DNA of 64,000 bases from an uncultured Lachnospiraceae bacterium (GTDB taxonomy: Bacteria; Bacillota; Clostridia; Lachnospirales; Lachnospiraceae). The translations under genes and the position numbers were made by a program. This document shows, in pieces, positions 46,105-53,908 of the stretch. The notes beneath the pieces were generated by a model. It saw only the letters and a program-made list of their open reading frames with translations, searched no databases and was not told where the DNA came from. Where the stretch lies: positions 62,001-126,000 of the forward strand of contig CAMJHQ010000002.1 of assembly GCA_946405625.1 (NCBI GenBank). Direction: 5' to 3'. Each line of letters begins with the position of its first letter. Positions within the stretch are counted from its first letter, which is position 1.

Positions 46105-46184
46105 CAAATTTACTACATTACCGGATTAAATCGTGATGACGATATATGTAACCGACTTATTCAGCCGGGTGCTACTCCCTTGAT
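46095..46184 (-). promoter_or_regulatory. yybP-ykoY family (manganese) riboswitch aptamer
   Basis: On the minus strand a closing helix UCAAG/CUUGA is followed at once by the hallmark GGGAGUAGC. Next come a CCGGC/GUCGG arm and a second arm UUACAU/AUGUAG enclosing an AUCGU/ACGAU hairpin and UCCGGUA. The 3' junction UUUGCGAGAC precedes the closing strand. The B. subtilis yybP leader has GGGGAGUAGC, ACCGGC and UUUAGCAAGAC at the same places. The ligand in this class is Mn2+. Ligand binding would hold the closing helix and prevent the overlapping terminator, an ON switch. Confidence 0.72.
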
Positions 46185-46197
46185 ATTAACGAAATAA

Positions 46198-46226
46198 ATC
46201 ATATCATTTTACTATTTGCTTGTCAA
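46198..46226 (-). promoter_or_regulatory. Strong promoter of the riboswitch transcript
   Basis: Minus-strand TTGACA (46221-46226) and TATGAT (46198-46203) are spaced by 17 bp with an extended TGA. Transcription would start near 46190, just before the aptamer closing helix. Confidence 0.75.
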
Positions 46227-46251
46227 TTTGCTCCATTTATGAAATGTTCAT

Positions 46252-47331
46252 CTATCCCCGATATCTTTTATGCTCCGGGTTTGAGTAATATTCCATTTTA
46301 TTCTTATACATCATTTCATCCGACTCTTTAACCATTTCATCGATATTCTTGGTTCCTGCTGAACAGAAGCTGTATCCGATTGCGCAACTGTATTTAGTCT
46401 CGCCCACCTTGTTCTGAATACGTTCGATCAGATTCTTAACATCCTCTTCAGATACCTTTCTGCAGGTTATAACAAATTCATCACCACCGAGTCTATAGAC
46501 CGATTCCCTTGATGAAGACGCCTGCATAAAGCAGGACGCAAGTGTTTTCAATGCTATATCTCCGGCCATATGTCCTTTCTTATCATTTATCTCCTTTAAT
46601 CCGTTCATATCAATTGTAACTAAAGCATTTAAATTCTTTGTATCATTTTCCGCCGCAGCATAGAAAGATTGTCTGTTTAAAAGTCCCGTAAGCGGATCCT
46701 TCTCCGTCAATTGAAGAATTGAAAATACATGATATATAAACAGTGCTATTGTAACTGTCGTGCAGAATATTTTCGAATATTCTTTTCCGATTACAAACGG
46801 CAGAACCAGCCCCGACGCAAATGCGAGACATAGAAAAATAATCGGAATGATTTCCGTGGGACGTTTGTTGCTCTGCTTGATCAGCAGATAAACAAGAAGC
46901 ACAGCGTAAATACCCACCATAATGTACGGAAGGTATCCCAGCGGTCCACGCTTCAATGAGCCGTCATCACCCAGACTGAAGATTATTCCGTTAAATACAG
47001 AGAGTAAATCTAAAGCTGTAAGTGCAAAGGCCGGCAGAAAAACATACCAGTGCACGTCCGGAGTAAGCGTATATATGGTAAATGCAACAATCAAAGGGGT
47101 CGCACTGTATCGTAATGCCATAAGAACCAGCCTTACTCCTGTAAACATACCTATCCTATCCAATGAAAACTCTGAAAACACGATCAGAGAAAAGATAAAT
47201 AATCCGAGGATCAAGGCATACATACGAAGCTTTGTTCTCTTATCCAAATATACAGTTGTCCTGAGCAGAATCGCAAAAGCTATAAGTATCAGTACATTTG
47301 CCCAGTTTTGTGTAATTAAATCTTTAATCAT
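46252..47331 (-). CDS. Membrane-bound GGDEF diguanylate cyclase
   Basis: 359 residues. Residues 1-195 contain six to seven hydrophobic segments with little outside them, resembling 7TM-type sensors. The GGDEF domain follows, with TIDMNGLKEINDKKGHMAGD and YRLGGDEF; the RxxD inhibitory motif is absent (SSRE). It should make c-di-GMP at the membrane. It lies downstream of HPt and REC-EAL genes in the same direction, placing synthesis and breakdown enzymes in one transcript. AGAGAGGG, 9 nt upstream of the ATG, is the third copy of a tandemly repeated ribosome-site sequence. Confidence 0.9.
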   Translation of the reverse strand: MIKDLITQNWANVLILIAFAILLRTTVYLDKRTKLRMYALILGLFIFSLIVFSEFSLDRIGMFTGVRLVLMALRYSATPLIVAFTIYTLTPDVHWYVFLPAFALTALDLLSVFNGIIFSLGDDGSLKRGPLGYLPYIMVGIYAVLLVYLLIKQSNKRPTEIIPIIFLCLAFASGLVLPFVIGKEYSKIFCTTVTIALFIYHVFSILQLTEKDPLTGLLNRQSFYAAAENDTKNLNALVTIDMNGLKEINDKKGHMAGDIALKTLASCFMQASSSRESVYRLGGDEFVITCRKVSEEDVKNLIERIQNKVGETKYSCAIGYSFCSAGTKNIDEMVKESDEMMYKNKMEYYSNPEHKRYRG

Positions 47332-47341
47332 TCTCAGAAAC

Positions 47342-47381
47342 CCTCTCTAAATGGCTTTCCTCTCTAAATGGCTTTCCTCTC
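47342..47381 (-). repeat. 17-bp tandem repeat carrying the ribosome binding site of the membrane GGDEF gene
   Basis: Two complete copies of CCTCTCTAAATGGCTTT (47342-47358 and 47359-47375) and a partial third (CCTCTC) lie right before the GGDEF gene. On the mRNA each copy presents GAGAGG. Slippage would change the number and spacing of ribosome-site-like sequences. Confidence 0.75.
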
Positions 47382-47389
47382 AAAACTGT

Positions 47390-47457
47390 TTAAAGCGGAC
47401 ATTCGTATTCCGCTTCGTTACATACTCATGAACGGATGCTGCTTCGCAGCGTATCAG
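47390..47457 (-). other. Paired intercistronic hairpins between HPt and GGDEF genes
   Basis: AAGCGGA/TCCGCTT (loop of about 9 nt) and GCTGC/GCAGC (loop TTC) lie in tandem. Neither has a U tract, so they are more likely RNA-stabilising or repeat elements than terminators. ACTCATGAAC here also occurs in the 7.0 kb leader. Confidence 0.4.
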
Positions 47458-47793
47458 CTACAGATTTCCAAGTTCTTCCTTCTTCGTCATAATCCCCGAC
47501 AAGATATCAGTATAATCAATCTCCTGTTTTGCTCTCAGAAGTTCGGTGATCTCAACTATAGGCTCATATAAAGGAGTAAGTGCCAGATTTCCTGTAATTC
47601 CTTTTAGTGCATGTGCAGCCTCAAATGCCGCACTCAGATCACCGGATTCTATGCCTGCTTTTAGATCATCAAAACTTTTTTCTGATGGAATAGTAGAGAC
47701 CAGTCTGAGATAAAGATCCTTATTACCCATACAACGGCCTAATCCCTCATCCACATTTGCTCCGTATTCTCTTAACGTATCAACAGTCAGCAT
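47458..47793 (-). CDS. Histidine-containing phosphotransfer (HPt) protein
   Basis: 111 residues, all helical. The phospho-accepting His is H61 in AAHALKGITGNLAL. A free-standing HPt passes phosphate between a hybrid kinase receiver and a final response regulator. It sits between the REC-EAL protein and a GGDEF protein and is about 2 kb from the divergent hybrid kinase, the obvious partners. The ribosome site GAGGGG lies 7 nt upstream. Confidence 0.9.
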   Translation of the reverse strand: MLTVDTLREYGANVDEGLGRCMGNKDLYLRLVSTIPSEKSFDDLKAGIESGDLSAAFEAAHALKGITGNLALTPLYEPIVEITELLRAKQEIDYTDILSGIMTKKEELGNL

Positions 47794-47808
47794 AATTACA
47801 CCCCTCGC

Positions 47809-47848
47809 TATTACATAAATATCTTTACTACTACATAAATACCTTTAC
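47809..47848 (-). repeat. Imperfect 20-bp tandem repeat upstream of the HPt gene
   Basis: TATTACATAAATATCTTTAC (47809-47828) is followed directly by a copy with two mismatches (47829-47848). It lies between the REC-EAL stop and the HPt ribosome site. Confidence 0.7.
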
Positions 47849-47893
47849 TATCCGAAGAATATCACTCCGCCCCAAAAACTGTTTCGGTGCAAT

Positions 47894-49570
47894 TTATTTA
47901 AAAAATGCTGTGAATTCTTCCGGTGGTACCGGCTTTGAGAAATAATATCCCTGAATGATCTCACATCCTCTTTCCTTAAGCAGCCTTAACTGATTCTCGG
48001 TTTCTACTCCCTCTGCTATTACCGGAACCTGCAGGAATTCGGCAATTTCAAGGACAAGTTCGACCAGCTTCATGCTTTTCTCGTCCTTTTCCATATTACG
48101 GACAAATTTCATATCCAGCTTCAGCCCATCTATCGGAATTGAAGTGATCATATTAAGTGATGAATAACCTGTTCCGAAGTCATCCATTTCTATCATGAAT
48201 CCGTAAGCCCTCAGCTTTTCAACCACAGAGATCAGTTCCTCCGCATTTTCCGAATATGCGGACTCTGTTATTTCCAGCATGAGCTCATTCGGCTTTAGGC
48301 CGTTTTCATCCAGGAGTCTTACAAAATTATCCTTTAATCCAGGATAATATATATCCATTCTTGATACATTAACCGAAACAGGAATCGAAACCTGATATTC
48401 CTTCTTCCAGAAACCGATCTGGCGAGCTGCTTCTTCCCAGACATAATGATCTAACTTCTGAATCAATCCGTTACTTTCAAAAAGCGGGATAAACTCACCC
48501 GGGCTGATCATTCCGAGTTCGGGATGAATCCATCTGACCAGAGCCTCCGCACTCCTCAGCACCGGCTCATCTCCCGTAATATCATACTTAGGCTGATAGA
48601 ATACATTGAGATCCTTGTTCTTTATGGCATCATCAATATCATTTATTAGTTTCTCCCGGAATTTCGCCTGCTCATAATTTTCATTGCTGTAATATTCTAT
48701 ATCTTTACTGTAATCGCCTCTGATCATGTCACAGGCAGTCTTTGCTCTGTCTATCCAGTTTTCTACCATCAGTGATTTATCTGCGTCAGAATATACACCC
48801 ATACGAAGTCTGATCTTATGAAATACCTCCGCATCCGACAGACCTTCGACAAGTCGTTCCAGAATCTTCTTATGATCGACTTCATGATCGCAGTATACAA
48901 CAAAATTATCAGCTTCCGTACGACAGCATATACCCGGCTGATTACTGAAAAAGTCCAAAAGAATATAGCCTATACGGATCAGCGCATTATTACCCTCTTT
49001 TCGTCCGTACAATTCATTCAGAAGATGGAAATGATCTATATTGATATCCAGGATATCAACCTTGCGATCCGCCTTATATTTTTCTATCTGACTTATGTAT
49101 TCAATAAAATATTCTCGGGAATAAAGACCTGTCAGCGGGTCCTTCTCGGTGCCATGAATGATATTTTTGTCTTCCTGAAGCTCTATGATTCTTTCACATC
49201 TTGCTAAAATTACGTCCGGCATATCATATGGTTTTGTGATAAAATCCGCCGCACCCATCTTGATAGAGCGAACCTCCGCATCCGACTCGGATGTCATGAC
49301 TATGACCGGGATAAGTCGAAGTGATTCATCTTCCTTAAGTATTTTGATAAGTTCAAAGCCGTCCATGACAGGCATGAGAAGATCCACAAGAATCAAAGAA
49401 AAACTACAGTTTCCCGCCTTAAGAAGGTCTATGGCTGCTTTGCCGTTTTCTGCGGTATGAACCTCGTACTCGGTACGTAAAATGTTTGACAGAAGTTCTC
49501 GGTTGATCATCTCATCATCAACCACAAGAACATGTCTTTTCAGTCCCTTTAACCCCTTAAAACTATTCAT
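47894..49570 (-). CDS. Response regulator with degenerate GGDEF and active-type EAL domain (c-di-GMP phosphodiesterase)
   Basis: About 558 residues. The receiver (residues 10-130) has VVDDE, phospho-accepting D63 in LILVDLLMPVMDG and the switch Lys in ITKPYD. The GGDEF domain is dead for synthesis: the motif reads TEADNF. The EAL domain keeps SAEALVRW, MLEITES, MDDFGTGYSSL and VIAEGVE, so it should hydrolyse c-di-GMP to pGpG. A longer frame starts at 49603, but the ATG at 49570 has AGGAG 10 nt upstream. Divergent from the hybrid kinase and upstream of HPt, it is the likely output of a phosphorelay. Confidence 0.92.
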   Translation of the reverse strand: MNSFKGLKGLKRHVLVVDDEMINRELLSNILRTEYEVHTAENGKAAIDLLKAGNCSFSLILVDLLMPVMDGFELIKILKEDESLRLIPVIVMTSESDAEVRSIKMGAADFITKPYDMPDVILARCERIIELQEDKNIIHGTEKDPLTGLYSREYFIEYISQIEKYKADRKVDILDINIDHFHLLNELYGRKEGNNALIRIGYILLDFFSNQPGICCRTEADNFVVYCDHEVDHKKILERLVEGLSDAEVFHKIRLRMGVYSDADKSLMVENWIDRAKTACDMIRGDYSKDIEYYSNENYEQAKFREKLINDIDDAIKNKDLNVFYQPKYDITGDEPVLRSAEALVRWIHPELGMISPGEFIPLFESNGLIQKLDHYVWEEAARQIGFWKKEYQVSIPVSVNVSRMDIYYPGLKDNFVRLLDENGLKPNELMLEITESAYSENAEELISVVEKLRAYGFMIEMDDFGTGYSSLNMITSIPIDGLKLDMKFVRNMEKDEKSMKLVELVLEIAEFLQVPVIAEGVETENQLRLLKERGCEIIQGYYFSKPVPPEEFTAFFK

Positions 49571-49721
49571 ATACCCCATTCTCCTTTTATTGATGTCAGT
49601 CAATAATTTCCCCTATACTTAAATATAACATAATGCCTTTTTTATAACAATAAAGATGTAACTGTATCGGCATATATGTTATATTAGAAAATGTAAGAAA
49701 TCATTTTTTCGAGGGGTATTA

Positions 49722-49877
49722 ATGGGATTATTTAACATAGGATCAGATCTTATGACTAAATATACTTTATGGGGATCATATGAAGAAAGAACGATTTATA
49801 CATGTAAAACCTATATATCTTATAGCAGGACTTATAGCCCTGCTTTTTATCGTTATCGGATCTGTATATCTCAGTAA
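49722..49877 (+). CDS. Possible 51-residue leader ORF overlapping the hybrid kinase start
   Basis: An ATG at 49722 with GAGGGG 7 nt upstream opens a frame that runs past the kinase start (49780) in another frame and stops at 49877. Its first residues are MGLFNIGSDLMTKYTLWGS. The ribosome site is better than that of the kinase. After the overlap its sequence is only the shifted kinase frame, so a regulatory role through translational coupling is more likely than a functional protein. Confidence 0.3.
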   Translation: MGLFNIGSDLMTKYTLWGSYEERTIYTCKTYISYSRTYSPAFYRYRICISQ

Positions 49878-52860
49878 AAAAGCATCCGATGACACGGACG
49901 AAGCTGTACGAAAAGTAAGTCATCTGTATCTTGATGAGCTGTCCGGAAGACGCGAACAGGTTGTCGAGAATAATCTGAAAAGTAAGTTCGATGATATGCA
50001 GGTCGCTTTAAGTCTTATGTCCGATGAAGATAAAAGCGATATGGAACACCTGCAGGCTTATCAGGCCAGAATGAAGCAGCATTATAAGCTCGAAAAATTT
50101 GCCTTTGTCGACTCTAACGGACTTATCTATACTGCTCTCGGAACTCAGGATAATATAGATGAGTATTCATTTGATTATAAAACTATAAGTGAACCTGAGA
50201 TATCCATTCTCAATCTCGAGAGTATCGATAAAAAGGTGGTTCTGGCATACCCGGTTGATATTCCTTTCAACGGGGAGACGCTTAAAGTATGCTTCATGGA
50301 AATCGACATGGATGAAATGCTTGCCGGAGTATCAATGGAATCCGACGAAAACGCAACAACCTTCTGTAACATTTACACTCATGAAGGTGTCGCTCTTTCC
50401 AACACAATCCTCGGAGGACTTGCCGTTGAAGATAATCTCTTAGACGCAATGAAGACTGCCGATTATGATGATGGTTTCTCTTATGAAAGTTTCAAGGAAT
50501 CCTTTGAAAGAGGTGACCGTGGCGTCGTTTCATTTACTTATAATGGCACCAGGGAAACTCTGAGCTTTGTTCCTGTAGAAGGTACCGATTGGAATCTTAC
50601 TTATCTCATAAGAGAAAGTGTTATCAATAACGAGATCAGTTCGATCAACAGCGGTGTCGTTCTTCGAAGCATATTACAGACTATAATCACAGCTCTTCTT
50701 CTGTTTGTTCTTTTCTGTTTTATCCTTTATCAGATGCAGAAAAATTCCAAAATGATCATAGAGAAGGAATCTGCTGATATCGAAAACAGAACCCGTCAGC
50801 AGGAAATGCAGGAAAGGATTGATCTGCAGGAGAAGCTCCTGGAGGAGGAACGAAAAAGGACTCAGCAGGACAGCCTTATCACAGCTATGGCTTCGGATTA
50901 CAGAAGCGTTTACTATGCAAATCTGGATGAGGATGATGCCGTATGCTACCGCAAAGCTCCGAATGATAATGACAGTTCTCCGGAAGGCATACATTTCAAT
51001 TTCAGTGAAAGATTTAATTACTATGCCGATAAATATGTCGCTGAAGAATATCGGGATGGTTTTAAGAATTTTATAAATATTGAGAATATAAAAAAATCTC
51101 TTGAGGAAAATCGTCTTATAACATACAGATATCTGGTCCGCCGCGACGACAGAGAATTCTATGAAATGCTCCGTATGGCAGGTGTCAGGTTGATTGAAAA
51201 CCGTACCGATCATAAAGTTCATGCTATCGGCGTCGGTTTTACCAACATTGATACGGAAATGCGAGATGAGATGGCACGAAATGCGGCACTCAGTGATGCT
51301 CTCGCCTCGGCCGATCAGGCCAATAAGGCAAAGACTGCATTTCTTTCAAATATGAGCCATGAAATAAGAACTCCTATGAATGCCATCATAGGTTTGGACA
51401 GTATAGCATTAAACGATCCCGATATATCCGACAAGACCAGGGAATACCTTACCAAGATCGGAGATTCGGCAGACCATCTGCTCAGTCTGATAAATGATAT
51501 ATTGGATATGTCCCGTATCGAATCCGGAAGAATCGGTATAAAAAACGAAGAATTCTCTTTCCCAAAGCTGCTTGAATCACTTAATACTATGTTCAGTGCT
51601 CAGTGCCAGGATAAGGGAATCGAATATAATTGCAGAATAAGTGACGATATCGGTGAATGCTATATCGGCGATGAACTCAGGCTGCGTCAGGTTCTTATAA
51701 ATGTTCTCGGAAATGCAGTAAAGTTTACTGACAAGGGAAGCGTTAGTCTGAACGTAAAAAAGACCGCCTCTTATGAGGGCAGATCAACTCTCTGCTTCGA
51801 GATCATGGATACCGGCATAGGAATCAGTGAAGAATTCCTGCCTCATCTCTTTGATACATTTACGCAGGAAGACGAATCAAACACAAGTAAATACGGAAGC
51901 TCCGGTCTCGGAATGGCAATAACCAAACGAATTGTAGATATGATGAACGGAAATATCGACGTAGAAAGCAGGAAAGGCGAAGGAACAACATTCTATATTT
52001 CCGTTACTCTTACAGACTGTGAGAAGAACTGCAGTGACTTTACAGATATAGATCTTCAGCCAGATCAGATGAGTGTACTTATCATAGATGATGACAAAAT
52101 AGCATGTGAGCATGCAGCGCTTGTTCTTGAAAAAACAGGCATTTCAGCCGAAGTTGCATATTCAGGCAGGGAAGCCATTGAAATGGTGCGACTGCGCCAC
52201 GCCAGAAGAACACCTTACAATTTAATCCTTGTAGACTGGAAGATGCCTGAAATGGATGGTGTAGAAACCACAAAGAGAATCCGGGAAATTGTCGGAAACG
52301 AATCAGCTATTATTATTCTTACTGCCTATAGATGGGACGATGTACTTGAAGAGGCTCTGAATTCCGGCGTCGACAGCTTTATACCTAAACCTGTTTTCGC
52401 AACGGTTGTTTTGGACGAATATAAATCTGCAATTAAAAAGAAGAATCCGAGCGAATCGGTTGAAGAAAAAGTCGAACTGTCAGGCCGCAGAATTCTGCTG
52501 GCTGAAGACATGCAGGTTAATGCTGAAATAATGACTATGGTTCTTGAAATGAAGAATATGCAGGTTGAGCATGCTCAAAACGGTCGTATTGCTCTGACAA
52601 AATTCGAAGAAAGCGAACCTTATTACTACGATGCAATTCTTATGGATATGAGAATGCCGGAAATGGACGGACTTGAAGCAACAAAACGAATAAGAGACCT
52701 GGATAGGGAAGATGCTAAGCAGATTCCGATTATTGCACTTACTGCAAATGCTTTCGACGAGGATGTACAGCGTTCACTTCAGGCCGGCATGAATGCACAC
52801 CTGTCAAAACCTGTAGAACCCGAACGCTTATATCAAACCCTCGAAGCACTGATAAAATAA
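49780..52860 (+). CDS. Hybrid sensor histidine kinase with two receiver domains
   Basis: 1026 residues. One membrane segment (about 10-31), an external sensor region (32-290, Cache-like), a second membrane segment (293-317), a coiled coil (about 325-365), a PAS-like region (370-505), HisKA with H527 in NMSHEIRTPMNA, HATPase (LGNAVKFTD; DTGIGI; GSSGLGMAI), then two receivers with D819 (LVDWKMPEMDG) and D956 (LMDMRMPEMDG). Such enzymes send phosphate to an HPt protein. The HPt at 47458 and REC-EAL at 47894 lie just across the divergent gap. GGGG sits 5 nt before the ATG. Convergent with plsC, only 7 bp apart. Confidence 0.93.
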   Translation: MKKERFIHVKPIYLIAGLIALLFIVIGSVYLSKKASDDTDEAVRKVSHLYLDELSGRREQVVENNLKSKFDDMQVALSLMSDEDKSDMEHLQAYQARMKQHYKLEKFAFVDSNGLIYTALGTQDNIDEYSFDYKTISEPEISILNLESIDKKVVLAYPVDIPFNGETLKVCFMEIDMDEMLAGVSMESDENATTFCNIYTHEGVALSNTILGGLAVEDNLLDAMKTADYDDGFSYESFKESFERGDRGVVSFTYNGTRETLSFVPVEGTDWNLTYLIRESVINNEISSINSGVVLRSILQTIITALLLFVLFCFILYQMQKNSKMIIEKESADIENRTRQQEMQERIDLQEKLLEEERKRTQQDSLITAMASDYRSVYYANLDEDDAVCYRKAPNDNDSSPEGIHFNFSERFNYYADKYVAEEYRDGFKNFINIENIKKSLEENRLITYRYLVRRDDREFYEMLRMAGVRLIENRTDHKVHAIGVGFTNIDTEMRDEMARNAALSDALASADQANKAKTAFLSNMSHEIRTPMNAIIGLDSIALNDPDISDKTREYLTKIGDSADHLLSLINDILDMSRIESGRIGIKNEEFSFPKLLESLNTMFSAQCQDKGIEYNCRISDDIGECYIGDELRLRQVLINVLGNAVKFTDKGSVSLNVKKTASYEGRSTLCFEIMDTGIGISEEFLPHLFDTFTQEDESNTSKYGSSGLGMAITKRIVDMMNGNIDVESRKGEGTTFYISVTLTDCEKNCSDFTDIDLQPDQMSVLIIDDDKIACEHAALVLEKTGISAEVAYSGREAIEMVRLRHARRTPYNLILVDWKMPEMDGVETTKRIREIVGNESAIIILTAYRWDDVLEEALNSGVDSFIPKPVFATVVLDEYKSAIKKKNPSESVEEKVELSGRRILLAEDMQVNAEIMTMVLEMKNMQVEHAQNGRIALTKFEESEPYYYDAILMDMRMPEMDGLEATKRIRDLDREDAKQIPIIALTANAFDEDVQRSLQAGMNAHLSKPVEPERLYQTLEALIK

Positions 52861-52867
52861 AACCGAA

Positions 52868-53656
52868 CTAGAATCCTCTCTCACTGATCGGCTTTCTATG
52901 CTTTTCGCATAATACAGGCGGACGTGCAGCCGGATTCTTGATATATGCTCTGAGTTCATTTTCTCGTTTCAGCCATTCCTCACCAAAGGCTTTTTTATCC
53001 ATACACTCTATAGGATCTCCGAATATCATTCTTGTAGGATATTCGGCAGATATCTGCTCACCATAAACCGGAACTATCTTAGCTCCGGTTTTCTTTGCTA
53101 TAAAACATGCACCCGATGCAACATCTGCCGGAACCGTCAGATCAATATCTGCAATAGTCTGCTGTACAAATATTGTTACCGCTCCATCCTCCAGATCATT
53201 AAGATGTCCGACGCATTTTTTTAATACAGTTATGCCGCTTGAATTATCTCCTCTGACTACGCCAACGACGGAAAATAGTTTTTCAACAAAATCATTAAGA
53301 TGCGGATTCGCTATCCAGTCCGTCTTTGCAACTACAAGCATATTGGAGAGTATAGTACCGTAAAGCATTCCATCAAACTCACTGACATGATTCGGTACAA
53401 AGATATACTTCCCCTTCTTATATCTATCCAAACCTTGAATATCAAGATTAAATATCTTCTTAACTCCCTCATGAAAATCGGCTCTGTTTTCAGGTGTAAG
53501 ACCAAGTTCACTTACCAATTTATATAGCAGTTCAAAAAGAGTAGCAGCCTGTTCCGTATTATAACTATCAACACCCCCGTACTCTTTTATAAGCGTCTTA
53601 AGACGTACGATATCGGCTTCATATGCTTCGTTCATCTGATCTCTGTTCCTTTCCAT
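52868..53656 (-). CDS. 1-acylglycerol-3-phosphate acyltransferase-like protein (PlsC family)
   Basis: 262 residues. The catalytic HxxxxD motif reads VPNHVSEFDG, followed by VGVVRGDN and a later VPVYGEQI block as in PlsC. It should transfer acyl groups to a glycerol-phosphate or similar acceptor at the membrane. A hydrophilic N-terminal 80 residues and a basic C-terminus (KHRKPISERGF) are unusual, and no membrane segment is obvious. It may not be the main PlsC. Preceded by an extended -10 promoter and a GC-rich hairpin leader. Confidence 0.78.
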   Translation of the reverse strand: MERNRDQMNEAYEADIVRLKTLIKEYGGVDSYNTEQAATLFELLYKLVSELGLTPENRADFHEGVKKIFNLDIQGLDRYKKGKYIFVPNHVSEFDGMLYGTILSNMLVVAKTDWIANPHLNDFVEKLFSVVGVVRGDNSSGITVLKKCVGHLNDLEDGAVTIFVQQTIADIDLTVPADVASGACFIAKKTGAKIVPVYGEQISAEYPTRMIFGDPIECMDKKAFGEEWLKRENELRAYIKNPAARPPVLCEKHRKPISERGF

Positions 53657-53728
53657 CTTTGCTTTAATCTCACGGGAGCCCTCAGCTTCACTCAGGCTGC
53701 TCGCCGTGGAATAAATCCAGCGAACACC

Positions 53729-53737
53729 ATTATATCA
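53729..53737 (-). promoter_or_regulatory. Extended -10 promoter of the PlsC-like gene
   Basis: Minus-strand TGATATAAT, followed by a leader of about 65 nt with a GC-rich hairpin (GAGCC/GGCTGCTC around 53677-53706) but no U tract. Confidence 0.5.
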
Positions 53738-53786
53738 CATTAGGCAAAAATGTGTACCAAAGTAAATATACCAGATAAGTCACGAT

Positions 53787-53876
53787 ATGTGCTATTATCT
53801 TTACTCCGATGATAAAGATTTTAATCCGACCGAACTCCAGTTTATGGCAGAATATCTTTCCTCACAGAAGCTTTAA
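53787..53876 (+). CDS. Possible 29-residue ORF or gene fragment
   Basis: MCYYLYSDDKDF followed by NPTELQFMAEYLSSQKL, then a stop. It looks protein-like but has no ribosome site and the frame is open for eight codons before the ATG, so it may be a fragment. No function is proposed. Confidence 0.2.
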   Translation: MCYYLYSDDKDFNPTELQFMAEYLSSQKL

Positions 53877-53908
53877 ATGATGTATTATATATGCATTCGG
53901 ATCTAAAA

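Noticed and set aside
46062-46226. c-di-GMP (GEMM) riboswitch, tempting because of the GGDEF neighbours
   Set aside because: The conserved GEMM segments are absent; junction sequences fit yybP-ykoY instead.
53761-53908. Gene between the PlsC-like gene and the MacB permease
   Set aside because: Only the 29-codon frame was found; no ribosome site or family, so kept at very low confidence rather than called a gene.
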